A DNA stretch of 64,000 bases from an uncultured Bacillaceae bacterium (GTDB lineage: Bacteria; Bacillota; Bacilli; Bacillales; Bacillaceae_L). Below, in pieces: positions 1-7,964 of the stretch. The notes beneath the pieces were generated by a model. That model was not told the origin of the DNA. It worked only from the letters and a program-made list of their open reading frames with translations, and did not search any database. Every line of letters starts with the position of its first letter. Position 1 is the stretch's first letter. The stretch is taken from contig CANMHG010000002.1 of NCBI GenBank assembly GCA_947497585.1, forward strand, positions 248,001 through 312,000, in the 5' to 3' direction. The translations under genes and the position numbers were made by a program.

Positions 1-513
1 ATTCATAACTGTAAATTCGAAGAAAGGAACTGCTTGGTCTCCAGGACGCACTCCAAATTCCATTGCTTCTTCTCTACTAGATGCCCCAATATCAATGAAC
101 ATATCTTTAATATCCACTGGCTTTTTACGTGCTTCAGGTGATAGAATATGTGGTGGTTTTGAACCAATTACACCTGTAACATCTCCTTTGCTAGTAACAA
201 TCGTAACTCGCTGTGCAAGCATAACTTGTGACCACCAGCCACCAACTGTTTGGAATCGTAAAAACCCTTTATCATCAATTTGAGTAATCATAAAGCCTAC
301 TTCATCAAGGTGACCTGCGACCATGATTTTAGGACCATCAGCTGCACCAACCTTTTTTGCAACTAAGCTTCCTAACCCGTCAGTCGTCACTTCATCAGCA
401 AAAGGTGCTATGTATTTCTTCATCACTTCACGTGCTTCACGTTCATTGCCAGGAATCCCTTTTGCGTCAGTCAAGTCCTTTAACATTGTTAATGTTTCAT
501 CTAATTTTTTCAT
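1..513 (-). CDS. ysdC: M42 family glutamyl aminopeptidase, N-terminal part (cut by window edge)
   Basis: The N-terminal 171 residues of a cobalt/zinc-dependent M42 aminopeptidase of the YsdC type; the gene runs off the left edge of the window. The start [20 protein letters not shown] follows a GGGGAG ribosome site. The stretch [13 protein letters not shown] carries the first metal-binding His and Asp of the M42 family (AGHxDEVG). Such enzymes form large cytosolic dodecamers that trim peptides after proteasome-like digestion. The neighbour ysdB on the opposite side supports the YsdC assignment. The second metal site and the catalytic Glu lie outside the window, so activity cannot be judged here. 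Confidence 0.85.
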   Translation of the reverse strand, partial: MKKLDETLTMLKDLTDAKGIPGNEREAREVMKKYIAPFADEVTTDGLGSLVAKKVGAADGPKIMVAGHLDEVGFMITQIDDKGFLRFQTVGGWWSQVMLAQRVTIVTSKGDVTGVIGSKPPHILSPEARKKPVDIKDMFIDIGASSREEAMEFGVRPGDQAVPFFEFTVMN

Positions 514-606
514 TAGTTTGACTCCCCTAACTTTTATGTATTCTAACTCTTTTATCACATATTCATTATACAGAAAACGCTATCAAATGTACAAAATCTT
601 ACTTTT

Positions 607-1095
607 TTAATATCCTTGTTTTTGACGTTCATGATTAATTTCATTTTTAGAAATATATGCAAACATAATTTCCTCGGTAGAAAAACCAAGTAAACGACCA
701 AGATTAAAATATTCTGTTAGTATCTCTTCATACGTATCCTTTGTATGATTCATTTGAAATTCTGCAATTTGTTGATAAATGGAGAGGAACTGATCAATTA
801 TCGACATTTCTTTTTCGCGAACTTTCAACTCAAAACCAGGATTGAAAGAAAGGTCTAAACCAATTGAAAGAATAAAGTGAACTCCATCTACAAACTCTTC
901 AAGAATTTTATCCTTAGATGAAGGTGGTTTAATACTCCAAAACTTGAAACATCTCGTTTCATTTGCAAGCTCTCCTATTTCAACCAGTAAGGCAAGAATT
1001 TTTCTCTCAATTAAATTTTCCTCTTCAAGATTATGTTTTTCTTTAATATGATTATCAAGCACTTTTTGTAACTCAAACATTGTATCTATATTCAT
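607..1095 (-). CDS. dimeric dUTPase family protein (dUTP diphosphatase)
   Basis: A 162-residue all-alpha nucleotide pyrophosphatase of the dimeric dUTPase / MazG-like fold. Motif EIGELANE (about residues 38-45) and EEFVDGVHFILSIG (about 66-79) are the two metal-binding E-x-x-E/D helices of the family, and the Trp in FKFWSIK matches the usual base-recognition patch. It should hydrolyse dUTP to dUMP and pyrophosphate, keeping uracil out of DNA and feeding dTMP synthesis. It stands alone between the M42 peptidase and ysdB, which is divergent. The function is inferred from motifs; other MazG-like substrates cannot be excluded. Confidence 0.75.
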   Translation of the reverse strand: MNIDTMFELQKVLDNHIKEKHNLEEENLIERKILALLVEIGELANETRCFKFWSIKPPSSKDKILEEFVDGVHFILSIGLDLSFNPGFELKVREKEMSIIDQFLSIYQQIAEFQMNHTKDTYEEILTEYFNLGRLLGFSTEEIMFAYISKNEINHERQKQGY

Positions 1096-1173
1096 TCTTA
1101 TACTCCTATTTTCTTGAATTTTTTTATAACATTTGTTATCTTCATAAAAAATTATAACAAACTTTTAAAATCA

Positions 1174-1199
1174 TGAAACCTTTCTTCTTTTCATTCGTA
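1174..1199 (+). promoter_or_regulatory. sigma-W promoter of ysdB
   Basis: TGAAAC at 1174-1179, a 16-nt spacer and CGTA at 1196-1199 match the consensus of the extracytoplasmic-function sigma factor W exactly. The start of ysdB lies 33 nt downstream of the -10. B. subtilis ysdB is a known member of the sigma-W (envelope stress) regulon, which agrees. Confidence 0.85.
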
Positions 1200-1231
1200 T
1201 ATATAGGATAATCGTTTTAGGAGGAGCCCTT

Positions 1232-1627
1232 ATGTTCGTTCTGCTCATACGTTTATTGATTTTTGCATTAATTTTTTACATTATATACGGTATTATTAAG
1301 TATTTACTTAGTCCTAAACGCAAACTAGAGCTTGCTCATGACCAGAAGAAGTACTTCTTATATGATGACCCTAAAAATGTAAGAAAAAACTTTTTACTCA
1401 CATATAAAGGTGTATTATTCGAGGGTGAAAAATACTTAGGCACTACTAAACAGTCCTTTGAAGTTGTTTCTATTTTCGTTTGGGCCAAAGACGATTCTAA
1501 ACTACAAGGCCTATCACGTGACGACTTTAAATTCATCGAAAGTAAACTGAAAGCCTACTACCCTAATGCAAAAATAGACTGGAAAAGTCCAATAAAAGAG
1601 TTTTTACACAATAAAAATGAATGGTAA
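1232..1627 (+). CDS. ysdB: YsdB-like sigma-W regulon membrane protein
   Basis: A 131-residue protein with one N-terminal membrane segment (about residues 4-26, very rich in Ile/Leu/Phe) followed by a soluble domain facing the cytosol, judging from the basic SPKRK right after the helix. Length and sequence fit YsdB of Bacillus, whose biochemical role is unknown. The gene has its own sigma-W promoter and its own strong terminator, so it is a single-gene unit induced by cell-envelope stress. The start follows an AGGAGG site (TTTTAGGAGGAGCCCTTATG). Function beyond stress association is not known to me. Confidence 0.8.
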   Translation: MFVLLIRLLIFALIFYIIYGIIKYLLSPKRKLELAHDQKKYFLYDDPKNVRKNFLLTYKGVLFEGEKYLGTTKQSFEVVSIFVWAKDDSKLQGLSRDDFKFIESKLKAYYPNAKIDWKSPIKEFLHNKNEW

Positions 1628-1637
1628 ATAAACTACC

Positions 1638-1680
1638 AAAAAAGCTTTAGAGATAAAATTATTATCTCTAAAGCTTTTTT
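1638..1680 (+). terminator. rho-independent terminator of ysdB
   Basis: A near-perfect hairpin with arms AAAAAGCTTTAGAGATAA and its complement, 5-nt loop, followed by a T run. The A run in front makes it potentially bidirectional. Confidence 0.85.
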
Positions 1681-1725
1681 TATATTGTCTTTTTCAGAAA
1701 TGCTTCACTTATATTTAGAATAATA

Positions 1726-1861
1726 GTGGATTGGAGCGGAAGGCACTTGACTCCTGCGGGAGTTGAGGGACATCCGGTGAGACCCCACAGGTGCGTAGCA
1801 CCGAGGAGGCTCACATCCCTCCCCGCGGAAAGCAAGTGCCTGCAGCGAAAAGGAACGGACA
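1726..1861 (+). repeat. intergenic repeat, class I, copy 1
   Basis: One of eight related elements in the window. It starts GTGGATTGGAGCGGAAGGCA, holds CTCCTGCGGGA, GTGAGACCCCACAGG, a short GC loop, CCGAGGAGGCTCAC and CCCGCGGAAAGCAAGTGCC, and ends with AAAAGGAACGGAC. The centre (GTGAGACC...GGCTCAC) is an inverted repeat. It fills the space between the convergent ysdB and VTT-protein genes. The reading frames across it are artefacts of the repeat. Confidence 0.9.
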
Positions 1862-1897
1862 ATGTTCAAATTAATAAATAATATTTAGTAGCCTTTA

Positions 1898-2485
1898 TTA
1901 CAAATACGACTTTTCAGCCTTATCTTTAAAAAATACGTCCCATTTAATAATGACTTGTTTTTCACGTAGAAGATAGAACAGAAGAGTTAGAGCTAATAAG
2001 ATCATAATAATTATAGTCGTAGAAAACTCCCTAATAAACTGGCCAAACACAGTATAAAAAAGTGCTACAGGAATATTCGTTGTAAATGAATTTTTGACAT
2101 ACTGACGGAAATTCCTCGTAACTTCAACTAAGCATAATGAAAGTAGATGAAAATTTATAAAAGGAATTAATCTTAAAATGGCAATTTGACCAATGGTAAA
2201 ATTCACACTACTCCCAAGCCATTTTTCCTTTAGAACTATGACCCGCTTAAAGGTAGAAGGCATTTTTTTGAACACAATATAAAAGAAGATACTCACAAAC
2301 GTTAAACCAATTAAAGAGTACAATGTTCCAAACACTGCCCCAAATAGAATTCCACCAACAATACAAATCACTGCAACAGGTATAAAGAAAAAAGAACGTA
2401 ATAAGTGCAATAAGATAAATACAAATGGCGCTAAATACCCGGTTGATTCAACAAAGACAAATAAAATAGACATTGTCTCATCCAC
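1898..2485 (-). CDS. TVP38/TMEM64 (VTT domain) family membrane protein
   Basis: A 195-residue polytopic membrane protein. Hydrophobic segments lie at about residues 5-25, 32-62, 100-120, 140-160 and 163-182. The pattern GGILFGAVFGTLYSLIG (about 43-59) is the G-rich signature of the VTT (SNARE-associated/DedA-like) domain, and ILRLIPFINF (about 103-112) is its second hallmark with the R-x-x-P. Members are thought to be lipid scramblases or transporters; B. subtilis has related genes such as ytxB. The start is GTG, 5 nt after GAGGTGA. It is a single gene facing ysdB; the substrate is unknown. Confidence 0.75.
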   Translation of the reverse strand: MDETMSILFVFVESTGYLAPFVFILLHLLRSFFFIPVAVICIVGGILFGAVFGTLYSLIGLTFVSIFFYIVFKKMPSTFKRVIVLKEKWLGSSVNFTIGQIAILRLIPFINFHLLSLCLVEVTRNFRQYVKNSFTTNIPVALFYTVFGQFIREFSTTIIIMILLALTLLFYLLREKQVIIKWDVFFKDKAEKSYL

Positions 2486-2580
2486 TTAGATCACCTCATT
2501 TATTGTATACAGCAGTTGTAACGCACCAAAAGGTGATACTATTCCAATACTCTTTTAAACATATACAATGAAACGAGCTG

Positions 2581-2859
2581 TTATGCCAAATTAATTATAA
2601 AAAATACATAAAGGGCCAAGGTCAATAATGATAATAGTGGTAAAAAGTATTTAAACGAGAAGTGTTTCGTTTTGTGACGAAAATGCTTCATCCCTATTGT
2701 TACTCCTAGCGCTCCCCCTACTATAGAAATAACCCAAAGCTTTTTTTCTGATATTCTCCATTCATTTTTAATAGCTCTTTTTTTATCAATATTCATTAAA
2801 ATATATCCATAAAAATTCAGTAATATGTAAATCAACACTATAAGTCCTATGTTGGCCAT
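2581..2859 (-). CDS. ysdA: DUF1294 membrane protein YsdA
   Basis: A 92-residue small membrane protein starting MANIGLIVLIYILLNFYGY; this ATG is chosen because an AGGAGG site ends 7-8 nt upstream, whereas a longer frame beginning 30 nt earlier has none. Two or three hydrophobic helices (about 2-19, 38-56, 66-88) are separated by MNIDKKRAIKNEWRISEKKLW, the conserved D-K-x-x-A...R-x-x-E core of DUF1294. It lies downstream of rplT in the same direction as in B. subtilis, separated by a hairpin terminator. The role is unknown. Confidence 0.8.
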   Translation of the reverse strand: MANIGLIVLIYILLNFYGYILMNIDKKRAIKNEWRISEKKLWVISIVGGALGVTIGMKHFRHKTKHFSFKYFLPLLSLLTLALYVFFIINLA

Positions 2860-2879
2860 TAGTCTTCCTCCTGTATAAC

Positions 2880-2916
2880 AAAAGGCCATTCTCTAAATTG
2901 TGAGAATGACCTTTTA
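2880..2916 (-). terminator. terminator after rplT
   Basis: Hairpin AAAGGTCATTCTC / GAGAATGGCCTTT with a 6-nt loop and T run on the minus strand, between rplT and ysdA. Confidence 0.8.
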
Positions 2917-2925
2917 GCAATATTA

Positions 2926-3279
2926 TTATTTAGCGTTTTTAGCAACGTTTGCTAATTCAGCAAATGCTTTTTCATCAGTTACAGCTAGGTCAGCTAACAT
3001 TTTACGGTTAACATCGATGCCAGCAACTTTTAATCCGTGCATTAAGCGGCTATAAGAAAGACCGTTCATACGTGCTGCCGCGTTGATACGTGTAATCCAT
3101 AATTTACGGAAATCACGTTTCTTTTGACGACGATCACGGTAAGCATACATTAATGATTTCATTACTTGTTGGTTTGCTACTTTATATAATGTATGTTTTG
3201 AACCATAATAACCTTTAGCTAATTTTATTACCTTTTTACGACGTTTGCGTGTTACTGTACCGCCTTTTACTCTTGGCAT
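2926..3279 (-). CDS. rplT: 50S ribosomal protein L20
   Basis: A 117-residue, very basic protein beginning [20 protein letters not shown], the typical L20 N-terminal extension that threads into 23S rRNA, followed by the globular domain (about 60-117) with [21 protein letters not shown]20 is essential for early 50S assembly and, in Bacillus, binds the leader of its own operon to trigger premature termination. It is the third gene of infC-rpmI-rplT, 36 nt after rpmI. The length matches the family (118-119 residues). Confidence 0.98.
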   Translation of the reverse strand: MPRVKGGTVTRKRRKKVIKLAKGYYGSKHTLYKVANQQVMKSLMYAYRDRRQKKRDFRKLWITRINAAARMNGLSYSRLMHGLKVAGIDVNRKMLADLAVTDEKAFAELANVAKNAK

Positions 3280-3315
3280 TTTGTTTCCCTCCTAAAAATC
3301 TATAAAGACCCGATA

Positions 3316-3516
3316 TTATTTCAAGTTGTCTAGTAAGTGACGAATACGTTTGAAATCGCCTTTGCTTACTACTGTAGCTTTACGTAATTTACGTTTTTGT
3401 TTTTGAGATTTGTTACCGAATAAGTGGCTTGTATAAGCATGTGAACGTTTTAATTTACCAGATCCAGTTTTCTTAAAACGCTTTGCAGCGCCACGATGAG
3501 TTTTCATTTTAGGCAT
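3316..3516 (-). CDS. rpmI: 50S ribosomal protein L35
   Basis: A 66-residue basic protein, [20 protein letters not shown], which is the L35 signature ([16 protein letters not shown]). It belongs to the large-subunit core and is the middle gene of the infC-rpmI-rplT operon, 25 nt downstream of infC. An AGGAGG site precedes the ATG. Length is the family norm. Synthesis is expected to be controlled by L20 through the operon leader. Confidence 0.98.
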   Translation of the reverse strand: MPKMKTHRGAAKRFKKTGSGKLKRSHAYTSHLFGNKSQKQKRKLRKATVVSKGDFKRIRHLLDNLK

Positions 3517-3541
3517 AAGGTGTTCCTCCTCATTTCATTAC

Positions 3542-4060
3542 TTACTTAGATTCATTTTTTGGTGCTAAAACTAAAAACATACTACGTCCATCCATTTTCG
3601 GATGAGACTCTATTGTTGAAACCTCTGCACAAGCTGCAGAAAAACGGTCTAAAACACGTTGACCAATTTCTTTGTGCGTAATCGCACGACCTTTAAAGCG
3701 GATAGACGCTTTAACTTTGTCACCTTTTTCAAGGAATTTAATTGCATTACGTAGCTTCGTATTGAAGTCGTGTTCTTCAATCGTTGGACTTAAGCGCACC
3801 TCTTTGATATTAATAATCTTTTGGTTTTTACGCGCTTCTTTGTCTTTCTTTTGTTGCTCAAAACGGAATTTACCGTAGTCCATTATACGACATACAGGTG
3901 GTTTCGCGTTTGGTGCAACCATAACTAAATCTAAATTTGCTCTTGTAGCAATTTCAAGCGCTTCCGCTTTTGATTTAATACCAAGCTGGTCACCGTTTTG
4001 TCCAATAAGACGAACTTCACGAGCACGAATGCCGTCGTTTACCATCATGTCTTTGCTAAT
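3542..4060 (-). CDS. infC: translation initiation factor IF-3
   Basis: A 172-residue IF-3 read from a rare ATT start: the peptide begins [20 protein letters not shown] (initiator Met in practice). The GGAGGTG site at 4068-4074 ends 7 nt before ATT (4058-4060) but 19 nt before the first in-frame ATG, so ATT is favoured; an AUU start is a conserved IF-3 feature used for autoregulation of initiation. The N domain (about 1-75) and C domain (about 85-172, with [14 protein letters not shown]) are intact. IF-3 binds the 30S subunit and proofreads initiator tRNA and start codon. First gene of the infC-rpmI-rplT operon. Confidence 0.95.
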   Translation of the reverse strand: MSKDMMVNDGIRAREVRLIGQNGDQLGIKSKAEALEIATRANLDLVMVAPNAKPPVCRIMDYGKFRFEQQKKDKEARKNQKIINIKEVRLSPTIEEHDFNTKLRNAIKFLEKGDKVKASIRFKGRAITHKEIGQRVLDRFSAACAEVSTIESHPKMDGRSMFLVLAPKNESK

Positions 4061-4305
4061 AATTAGACACCTCCAAGGAAATATGAACGAATACTGTTTT
4101 TTACATCAAGTGAAACATTGTTTCACTTGATCCCGATTTTTTGAGTAAAACAAAAAAGTGTGGGTGCATAAGACACCCACACTATACGATTTCTTTTTAT
4201 ACATACGTAAAAGACTTCGAATTGTATACCTACCAACTGCAAAAATGCGTCAATCAGGTGAGAAGCGGGTGCTCCTTCTTTTAAACAAGTATTCAATTAT
4301 TCACC
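4061..4305 (-). promoter_or_regulatory. L20-type ribosomal protein leader of infC-rpmI-rplT
   Basis: A transcribed leader of about 245 nt. From the 5' end it contains GGAGCACCCGCTTCTCACC and TTGGTAGGTATAC segments typical of the Bacillus L20 leader, then an intrinsic attenuator hairpin (4152-4183) and a second perfect stem-loop ATCAAGTGAAACA / TGTTTCACTTGAT (4105-4131) near the infC ribosome site. By family knowledge, free L20 binds here and promotes termination before infC. I infer the same mechanism from the conserved blocks and from the position of the terminator. Confidence 0.85.
4152..4183 (-). terminator. attenuator terminator in the L20 leader
   Basis: Hairpin AGTGTGGGTG / CACCCACACT with a 7-nt loop followed by TTTTTTG on the minus strand, about 100 nt upstream of infC. 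Confidence 0.85.
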
Positions 4306-4311
4306 TTAGTT

Positions 4312-4341
4312 ACTATAACATGTCGCAAGTTGAATTGTCAA
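4312..4341 (-). promoter_or_regulatory. sigma-A promoter of the infC operon
   Basis: TTGACA at 4336-4341, an 18-nt spacer and TATAGT at 4312-4317 on the minus strand. It is placed directly upstream of the conserved leader blocks. Confidence 0.75.
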
Positions 4342-4409
4342 CAGATGTACTTTCTTAGCAACAAAATTCATTATAATAAAATCTACTCATAATATCAAGA
4401 AGTTTTTTT

Positions 4410-6344
4410 CTACTTCTTATTTACTTCGTTTAATAGACTTCCTACAAAGTCTGTAAATGGTACAGTTTCAGACTTCTGTTCACCGTATTTACGAACATTA
4501 ACTGCTTGTTCACTGATTTCGTTGTCACCTACAACCAGCATATATGGAACCTTTAACATTTGAGCTTCACGGATTTTATAACCAATTTTTTCATCACGGT
4601 CATCTAGTTCTACTCTGAAGCCTTCAGCTTGAAGCATCTCTCTAACTTCTCTAGCGTAGTCAAGATGAACTTCTGGTGAAACCGGAATCACTTGGACCTG
4701 TACAGGAGCTAGCCATGTTGGGAATGCCCCTTTGTATTCTTCAATTAAAAACGCAACAAAACGTTCCATTGTTGATACAACACCACGGTGTATTACTACT
4801 GGGCGGTGAGGTTTCCCATCTTCTCCAACATACGATAAGTCAAAACGTTCAGGAAGCAAGAAGTCTAATTGAACAGTAGATAAAGTCTCATCTTTACCTA
4901 GTGCAGTACGTACTTGGACATCTAATTTAGGACCGTAGAACGCAGCTTCTCCTTCTGCTTCATAATACTCAACATTGAGATCATCCATTGCTTCTTTAAG
5001 CATACTTTGTGCTTTTTCCCACATTGCATCATCATCAAAGTATTTTTCTTTATCTTCTGGATCACGGTACGATAAACGGAAGCTATAGTTTTCGAGCCCA
5101 AAATCTTTGTATACTTCTTGAATTAATTTTACAACTCGGATGAATTCGTCTTTAATTTGATCAGGTCGAACAAAGATGTGAGCATCATTTAAAGTCATTC
5201 CGCGAACACGTTGCAAGCCTGATAGTGCTCCACTCATCTCGTAACGATGCATTAGTCCTAACTCAGCAATTCGAATCGGTAATTTACGATAGCTGTGTAT
5301 TTCATTTTTATAAATCATCATGTGATGTGGACAGTTCATTGGACGAAGAACAAGTTCTTCATTGTCCATTTCCATTTTAGGGAACATGCCATCTTGATAG
5401 TGATCCCAGTGTCCAGATGTTTTGTATAATTCAACACTTCCTAAAACTGGTGTATAAACATGTTGGTAGCCTAATCTTTCCTCTTTATCAACAATATAAC
5501 GCTCGATTACACGGCGAATTGTTGCTCCTTTTGGAAGCCACAGTGGTAAACCTTGTCCCACTTTTTGAGAATTTGCAAATAAGCTTAACTCTTTTCCTAA
5601 TTTACGGTGATCACGCTCTTTTGCCTCTTCAAGCAAGCGCAGGTATTCATCTAGTTCTGCTTTTTTGAAAAATGCAGTACCGTAGATACGCTGAAGCATT
5701 TTATTTTTACTATCTCCACGCCAGTAAGCACCAGCAATACTTAATAGCTTGAACTCTTTAATTTTTCCAGTGGATGGAACATGGACCCCTCGACAAAGGT
5801 CAAAGAAATCTCCTTGCTCATAAATTGTAACTGTGTCACCTTCTGGTATTGCTCCGACAAGTTCTACTTTAAGGTTATCACCAATTTCTTCATAACGACG
5901 AAGAGCTTCTTCTCTACTAACTTCTTTACGGACAATATCTATGTTTTCATTTACAATCTTTTTCATTTCTTTTTCAATCTTAGGAAGATCTTCTGGTGTT
6001 AATGATTCCTCAATATCAATATCATAATAAAAGCCATTTTCGATTACTGGTCCTACACCAAGCTTTACATTACCATATAAGCGCTTAATAGCCTGGGCCA
6101 TTAAATGGGCAGTACTATGGCGCATGATTTCAAGTGCCTCATCTGTATCCTGAGTAATGATGGCAATTTCTCCATCTTCGTTGATTTCTGTACGTAAATC
6201 AATATGACTTCCATTCAGTTTTCCTGCTAATGCCTTCTTTTTTAATCCTGGGCTAATTGATCCAGCGATATCTTCAGTTGTGATCCCCTTTGGAAATTCC
6301 TTCACTGCTCCGTCTGGAAATGCAATTTTTACTACGTCTGACAT
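4410..6344 (-). CDS. thrS: threonine--tRNA ligase
   Basis: A 644-residue class II synthetase that charges tRNA-Thr. Domains in order: TGS (about 1-64), the second N-terminal editing domain with HSTAHL (about 76-81) and CRGVHVP (about 184-190) for removing mischarged serine, the catalytic core with RPMNCPHHM (zinc ligand Cys near 338), and the anticodon-binding domain (about 540-644). Start MSDVVK: AGGAG lies 8 nt before this ATG, while an in-frame GTG 9 nt earlier abuts the site. The gene is controlled by a T-box leader. The lytST-ysbAB block that separates infC from thrS in B. subtilis is absent here. Confidence 0.97.
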   Translation of the reverse strand: MSDVVKIAFPDGAVKEFPKGITTEDIAGSISPGLKKKALAGKLNGSHIDLRTEINEDGEIAIITQDTDEALEIMRHSTAHLMAQAIKRLYGNVKLGVGPVIENGFYYDIDIEESLTPEDLPKIEKEMKKIVNENIDIVRKEVSREEALRRYEEIGDNLKVELVGAIPEGDTVTIYEQGDFFDLCRGVHVPSTGKIKEFKLLSIAGAYWRGDSKNKMLQRIYGTAFFKKAELDEYLRLLEEAKERDHRKLGKELSLFANSQKVGQGLPLWLPKGATIRRVIERYIVDKEERLGYQHVYTPVLGSVELYKTSGHWDHYQDGMFPKMEMDNEELVLRPMNCPHHMMIYKNEIHSYRKLPIRIAELGLMHRYEMSGALSGLQRVRGMTLNDAHIFVRPDQIKDEFIRVVKLIQEVYKDFGLENYSFRLSYRDPEDKEKYFDDDAMWEKAQSMLKEAMDDLNVEYYEAEGEAAFYGPKLDVQVRTALGKDETLSTVQLDFLLPERFDLSYVGEDGKPHRPVVIHRGVVSTMERFVAFLIEEYKGAFPTWLAPVQVQVIPVSPEVHLDYAREVREMLQAEGFRVELDDRDEKIGYKIREAQMLKVPYMLVVGDNEISEQAVNVRKYGEQKSETVPFTDFVGSLLNEVNKK

Positions 6345-6403
6345 CTTATTCACTCCTACATATGTTTTTTAATTTTTAAAGCGACAATAGGGATATGCCC
6401 TTC

Positions 6404-6590
6404 ATTTGCGGACTCATAGGCCGTTAAATTAATGAAAAATAGACTATTTGAGTTGTTTTAGGACTCAGAAACCGCTATTTAGAGAATTTACCCCTAATCT
6501 ATCGGTTTTTGAAGCAAATAAAGGAACCTGAGTCCGGAAACGCAAGAAAACCATTGTATTTATCAAAATAACGGCTTCTCAGTCCGCGAA
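6404..6590. repeat. degenerate array of an AACGG...CTCAGTCCGC motif
   Basis: Four related segments in both orientations lie between the T-box terminator and thrS: GCGGACTCATAGGCCGTT (6408-6425), GGACTCAGAAACCGCTATTT (6461-6480), AACCTGAGTCCGG (6525-6537) and AAATAACGGCTTCTCAGTCC (6565-6584). The last one recurs, with two changes, at 49915 in the ald terminator. The block is non-coding. It is read through whenever the T-box is in the antiterminated state. Confidence 0.6.
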
Positions 6591-6633
6591 GATTGATCGC
6601 AAAAGTGCGGTCTCATTGGTTAGGCATATTAAA

Positions 6634-6668
6634 ATAAAAAAACCCGTCCCTATAGAAAGGGACGAGTT
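6634..6668 (-). terminator. T-box regulated terminator
   Basis: GC-rich stem CTCGTCCC / GGGACGGG, short loop, then TTTTTTTATTTT on the minus strand. Confidence 0.9.
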
Positions 6669-6933
6669 ATATCTCGTGGTTCCACCCTTGTTCCCATTTT
6701 AGTGAATGATAAGCTAAGAATCTCATCATTGACTTTAAAAATGGCTCAAGAATTTGGTAACGGTAATGGCCGTCAGTAATTACTTTGTTAACTAGTGTTA
6801 ATGTTCACTACTGAAGTTTAAAGGTGGTAAGTGTACAATCGTGTTAGGAAGCTTTCAGCCTGGTCTTCCCTCTCTTGGAACCGTTTTTACACACTCATGT
6901 CCTCATCATAACTTGTTTATATGATGTTATATG
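6634..6933 (-). promoter_or_regulatory. T-box leader of thrS (tRNA-Thr sensing)
   Basis: The conserved T-box sequence AAGGGTGGAACCACGAGAT lies at 6671-6689 (minus strand). It is followed by the terminator CTCGTCCC / GGGACGGG plus T run (6634-6668), with which the T-box pairs as an antiterminator. Stem I lies upstream (about 6770-6910) with AGAGAGGGAAGACCAGGCTGA. An ACC threonine codon at 6826-6828 or 6823-6825 is a plausible specifier. Uncharged tRNA-Thr should favour readthrough into thrS. The start of thrS is about 290 nt beyond the terminator, which is far for this class. Confidence 0.93.
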
Positions 6934-6939
6934 TAGAGT

Positions 6940-6968
6940 ATTATAGTTCTAATTTTTTTAGAAATCAA
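6940..6968 (-). promoter_or_regulatory. sigma-A promoter of thrS
   Basis: TTGATT (6963-6968), exactly 17 nt, TATAAT (6940-6945) on the minus strand, directly upstream of T-box stem I and just after the end of ytxC. Confidence 0.85.
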
Positions 6969-6986
6969 GAGCAGTGAAAACCTTTT

Positions 6987-7853
6987 TTATATTTTCTTAT
7001 GAACTAATAAGTGCTGAGACTCTATAAATTCTTTTTTTGAAAATATCCTAACTCGTTCCTGGAAGATGTTACGGATGGTTTGTACCATCCCATCATCAAC
7101 TCTATTTGTGTATAAATTAATCGTATTTGGGTTCATTGAAACAAGTGGTGCTATGATGGATGAATCAATATACATTGGATAACTTTGAATTAACTTTCGG
7201 TCAATGTACTTTATTACCTCATCTCTTTTCATTTCAGAAAATTGCCTACTAAACAATAAAAACTGGTCATTATGCAATATGTTTACGTGCTCTAACTTCG
7301 AATCCCGTTCAGCGATATAATCTCTTAGATTTTGAATGAAATTCTGATATTCTTGTTCTAGCTTATATTCATCAATTGATATTTCAACATATTGTAGCAG
7401 TCGATCCGAATAGTCTTTTAAGCGGAACTTAATGAATGATTCAAATGAGAAGGAAATTGAATCTGTTAGTAGAGTACTCAAAGAAGTAGAAATCAATTCT
7501 TCTCTAGGCACTAAGTCTGCAATAACAGGAATCCCCTTACGTTCACCTTCGATTATGGATCTAGCAATCTCTAAAATTTGTTGTCTTTCTTCAAAATCGG
7601 AAAAGTAGAATAACTCTTGCATTATTGAGAGCATCCAAATATCTTCTTTCGTCTCAATTAAAAAGTTTGTAATCACTGGAATAATAAAAGAATCCACTAC
7701 CTTATTACTCTTTTTATTTATACATATCGTAATTATGTTTTCTTGTTCATATAATACATCTATGTAATTTATGTTACGCTCCTGTTGTGCCGAGCAAAGG
7801 CGTTCATATAATTTTAAAGCATCTAAGGATTCTTGAAAGTGAATCTCAATCAA
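6987..7853 (-). CDS. ytxC: YtxC-like sporulation protein
   Basis: A 288-residue soluble protein of the YtxC family, found in spore-forming Bacilli between thrS and dnaI as here. Recognisable parts are the middle region SFESFIKFRLKDYSDRLLQY and the C-terminal ESQHLLV. No catalytic motif is visible and its molecular role in sporulation is unknown. The start is TTG, 6 nt after a GGGGGG site; no better Met start is in frame. It ends 19 nt before the thrS -35 box, so the two genes are transcribed separately. Confidence 0.8.
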   Translation of the reverse strand: MIEIHFQESLDALKLYERLCSAQQERNINYIDVLYEQENIITICINKKSNKVVDSFIIPVITNFLIETKEDIWMLSIMQELFYFSDFEERQQILEIARSIIEGERKGIPVIADLVPREELISTSLSTLLTDSISFSFESFIKFRLKDYSDRLLQYVEISIDEYKLEQEYQNFIQNLRDYIAERDSKLEHVNILHNDQFLLFSRQFSEMKRDEVIKYIDRKLIQSYPMYIDSSIIAPLVSMNPNTINLYTNRVDDGMVQTIRNIFQERVRIFSKKEFIESQHLLVHKKI

Positions 7854-7934
7854 GTTTGTCCCCCCTTTTCAACAATACCTGTTTTATGTATATGGGGACA
7901 GGCGGAAATTTAGAATAAGAACTTTACAGGAACT

Positions 7935-7964
7935 CAAAAAAGCCAACCCTTTAAAGGATTGACT
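7935..7964 (-). terminator. terminator after dnaI
   Basis: AGTCAATCCTTT / AAAGGGTTGGCT hairpin followed by TTTTTT on the minus strand; it ends the nrdR-dnaB-dnaI run. Confidence 0.8.

Noticed and set aside
4396..4421. A terminator directly after thrS
   Set aside because: AAGAAGT / ACTTCTT is a short AT-rich stem inside the last codons, without a proper T run.
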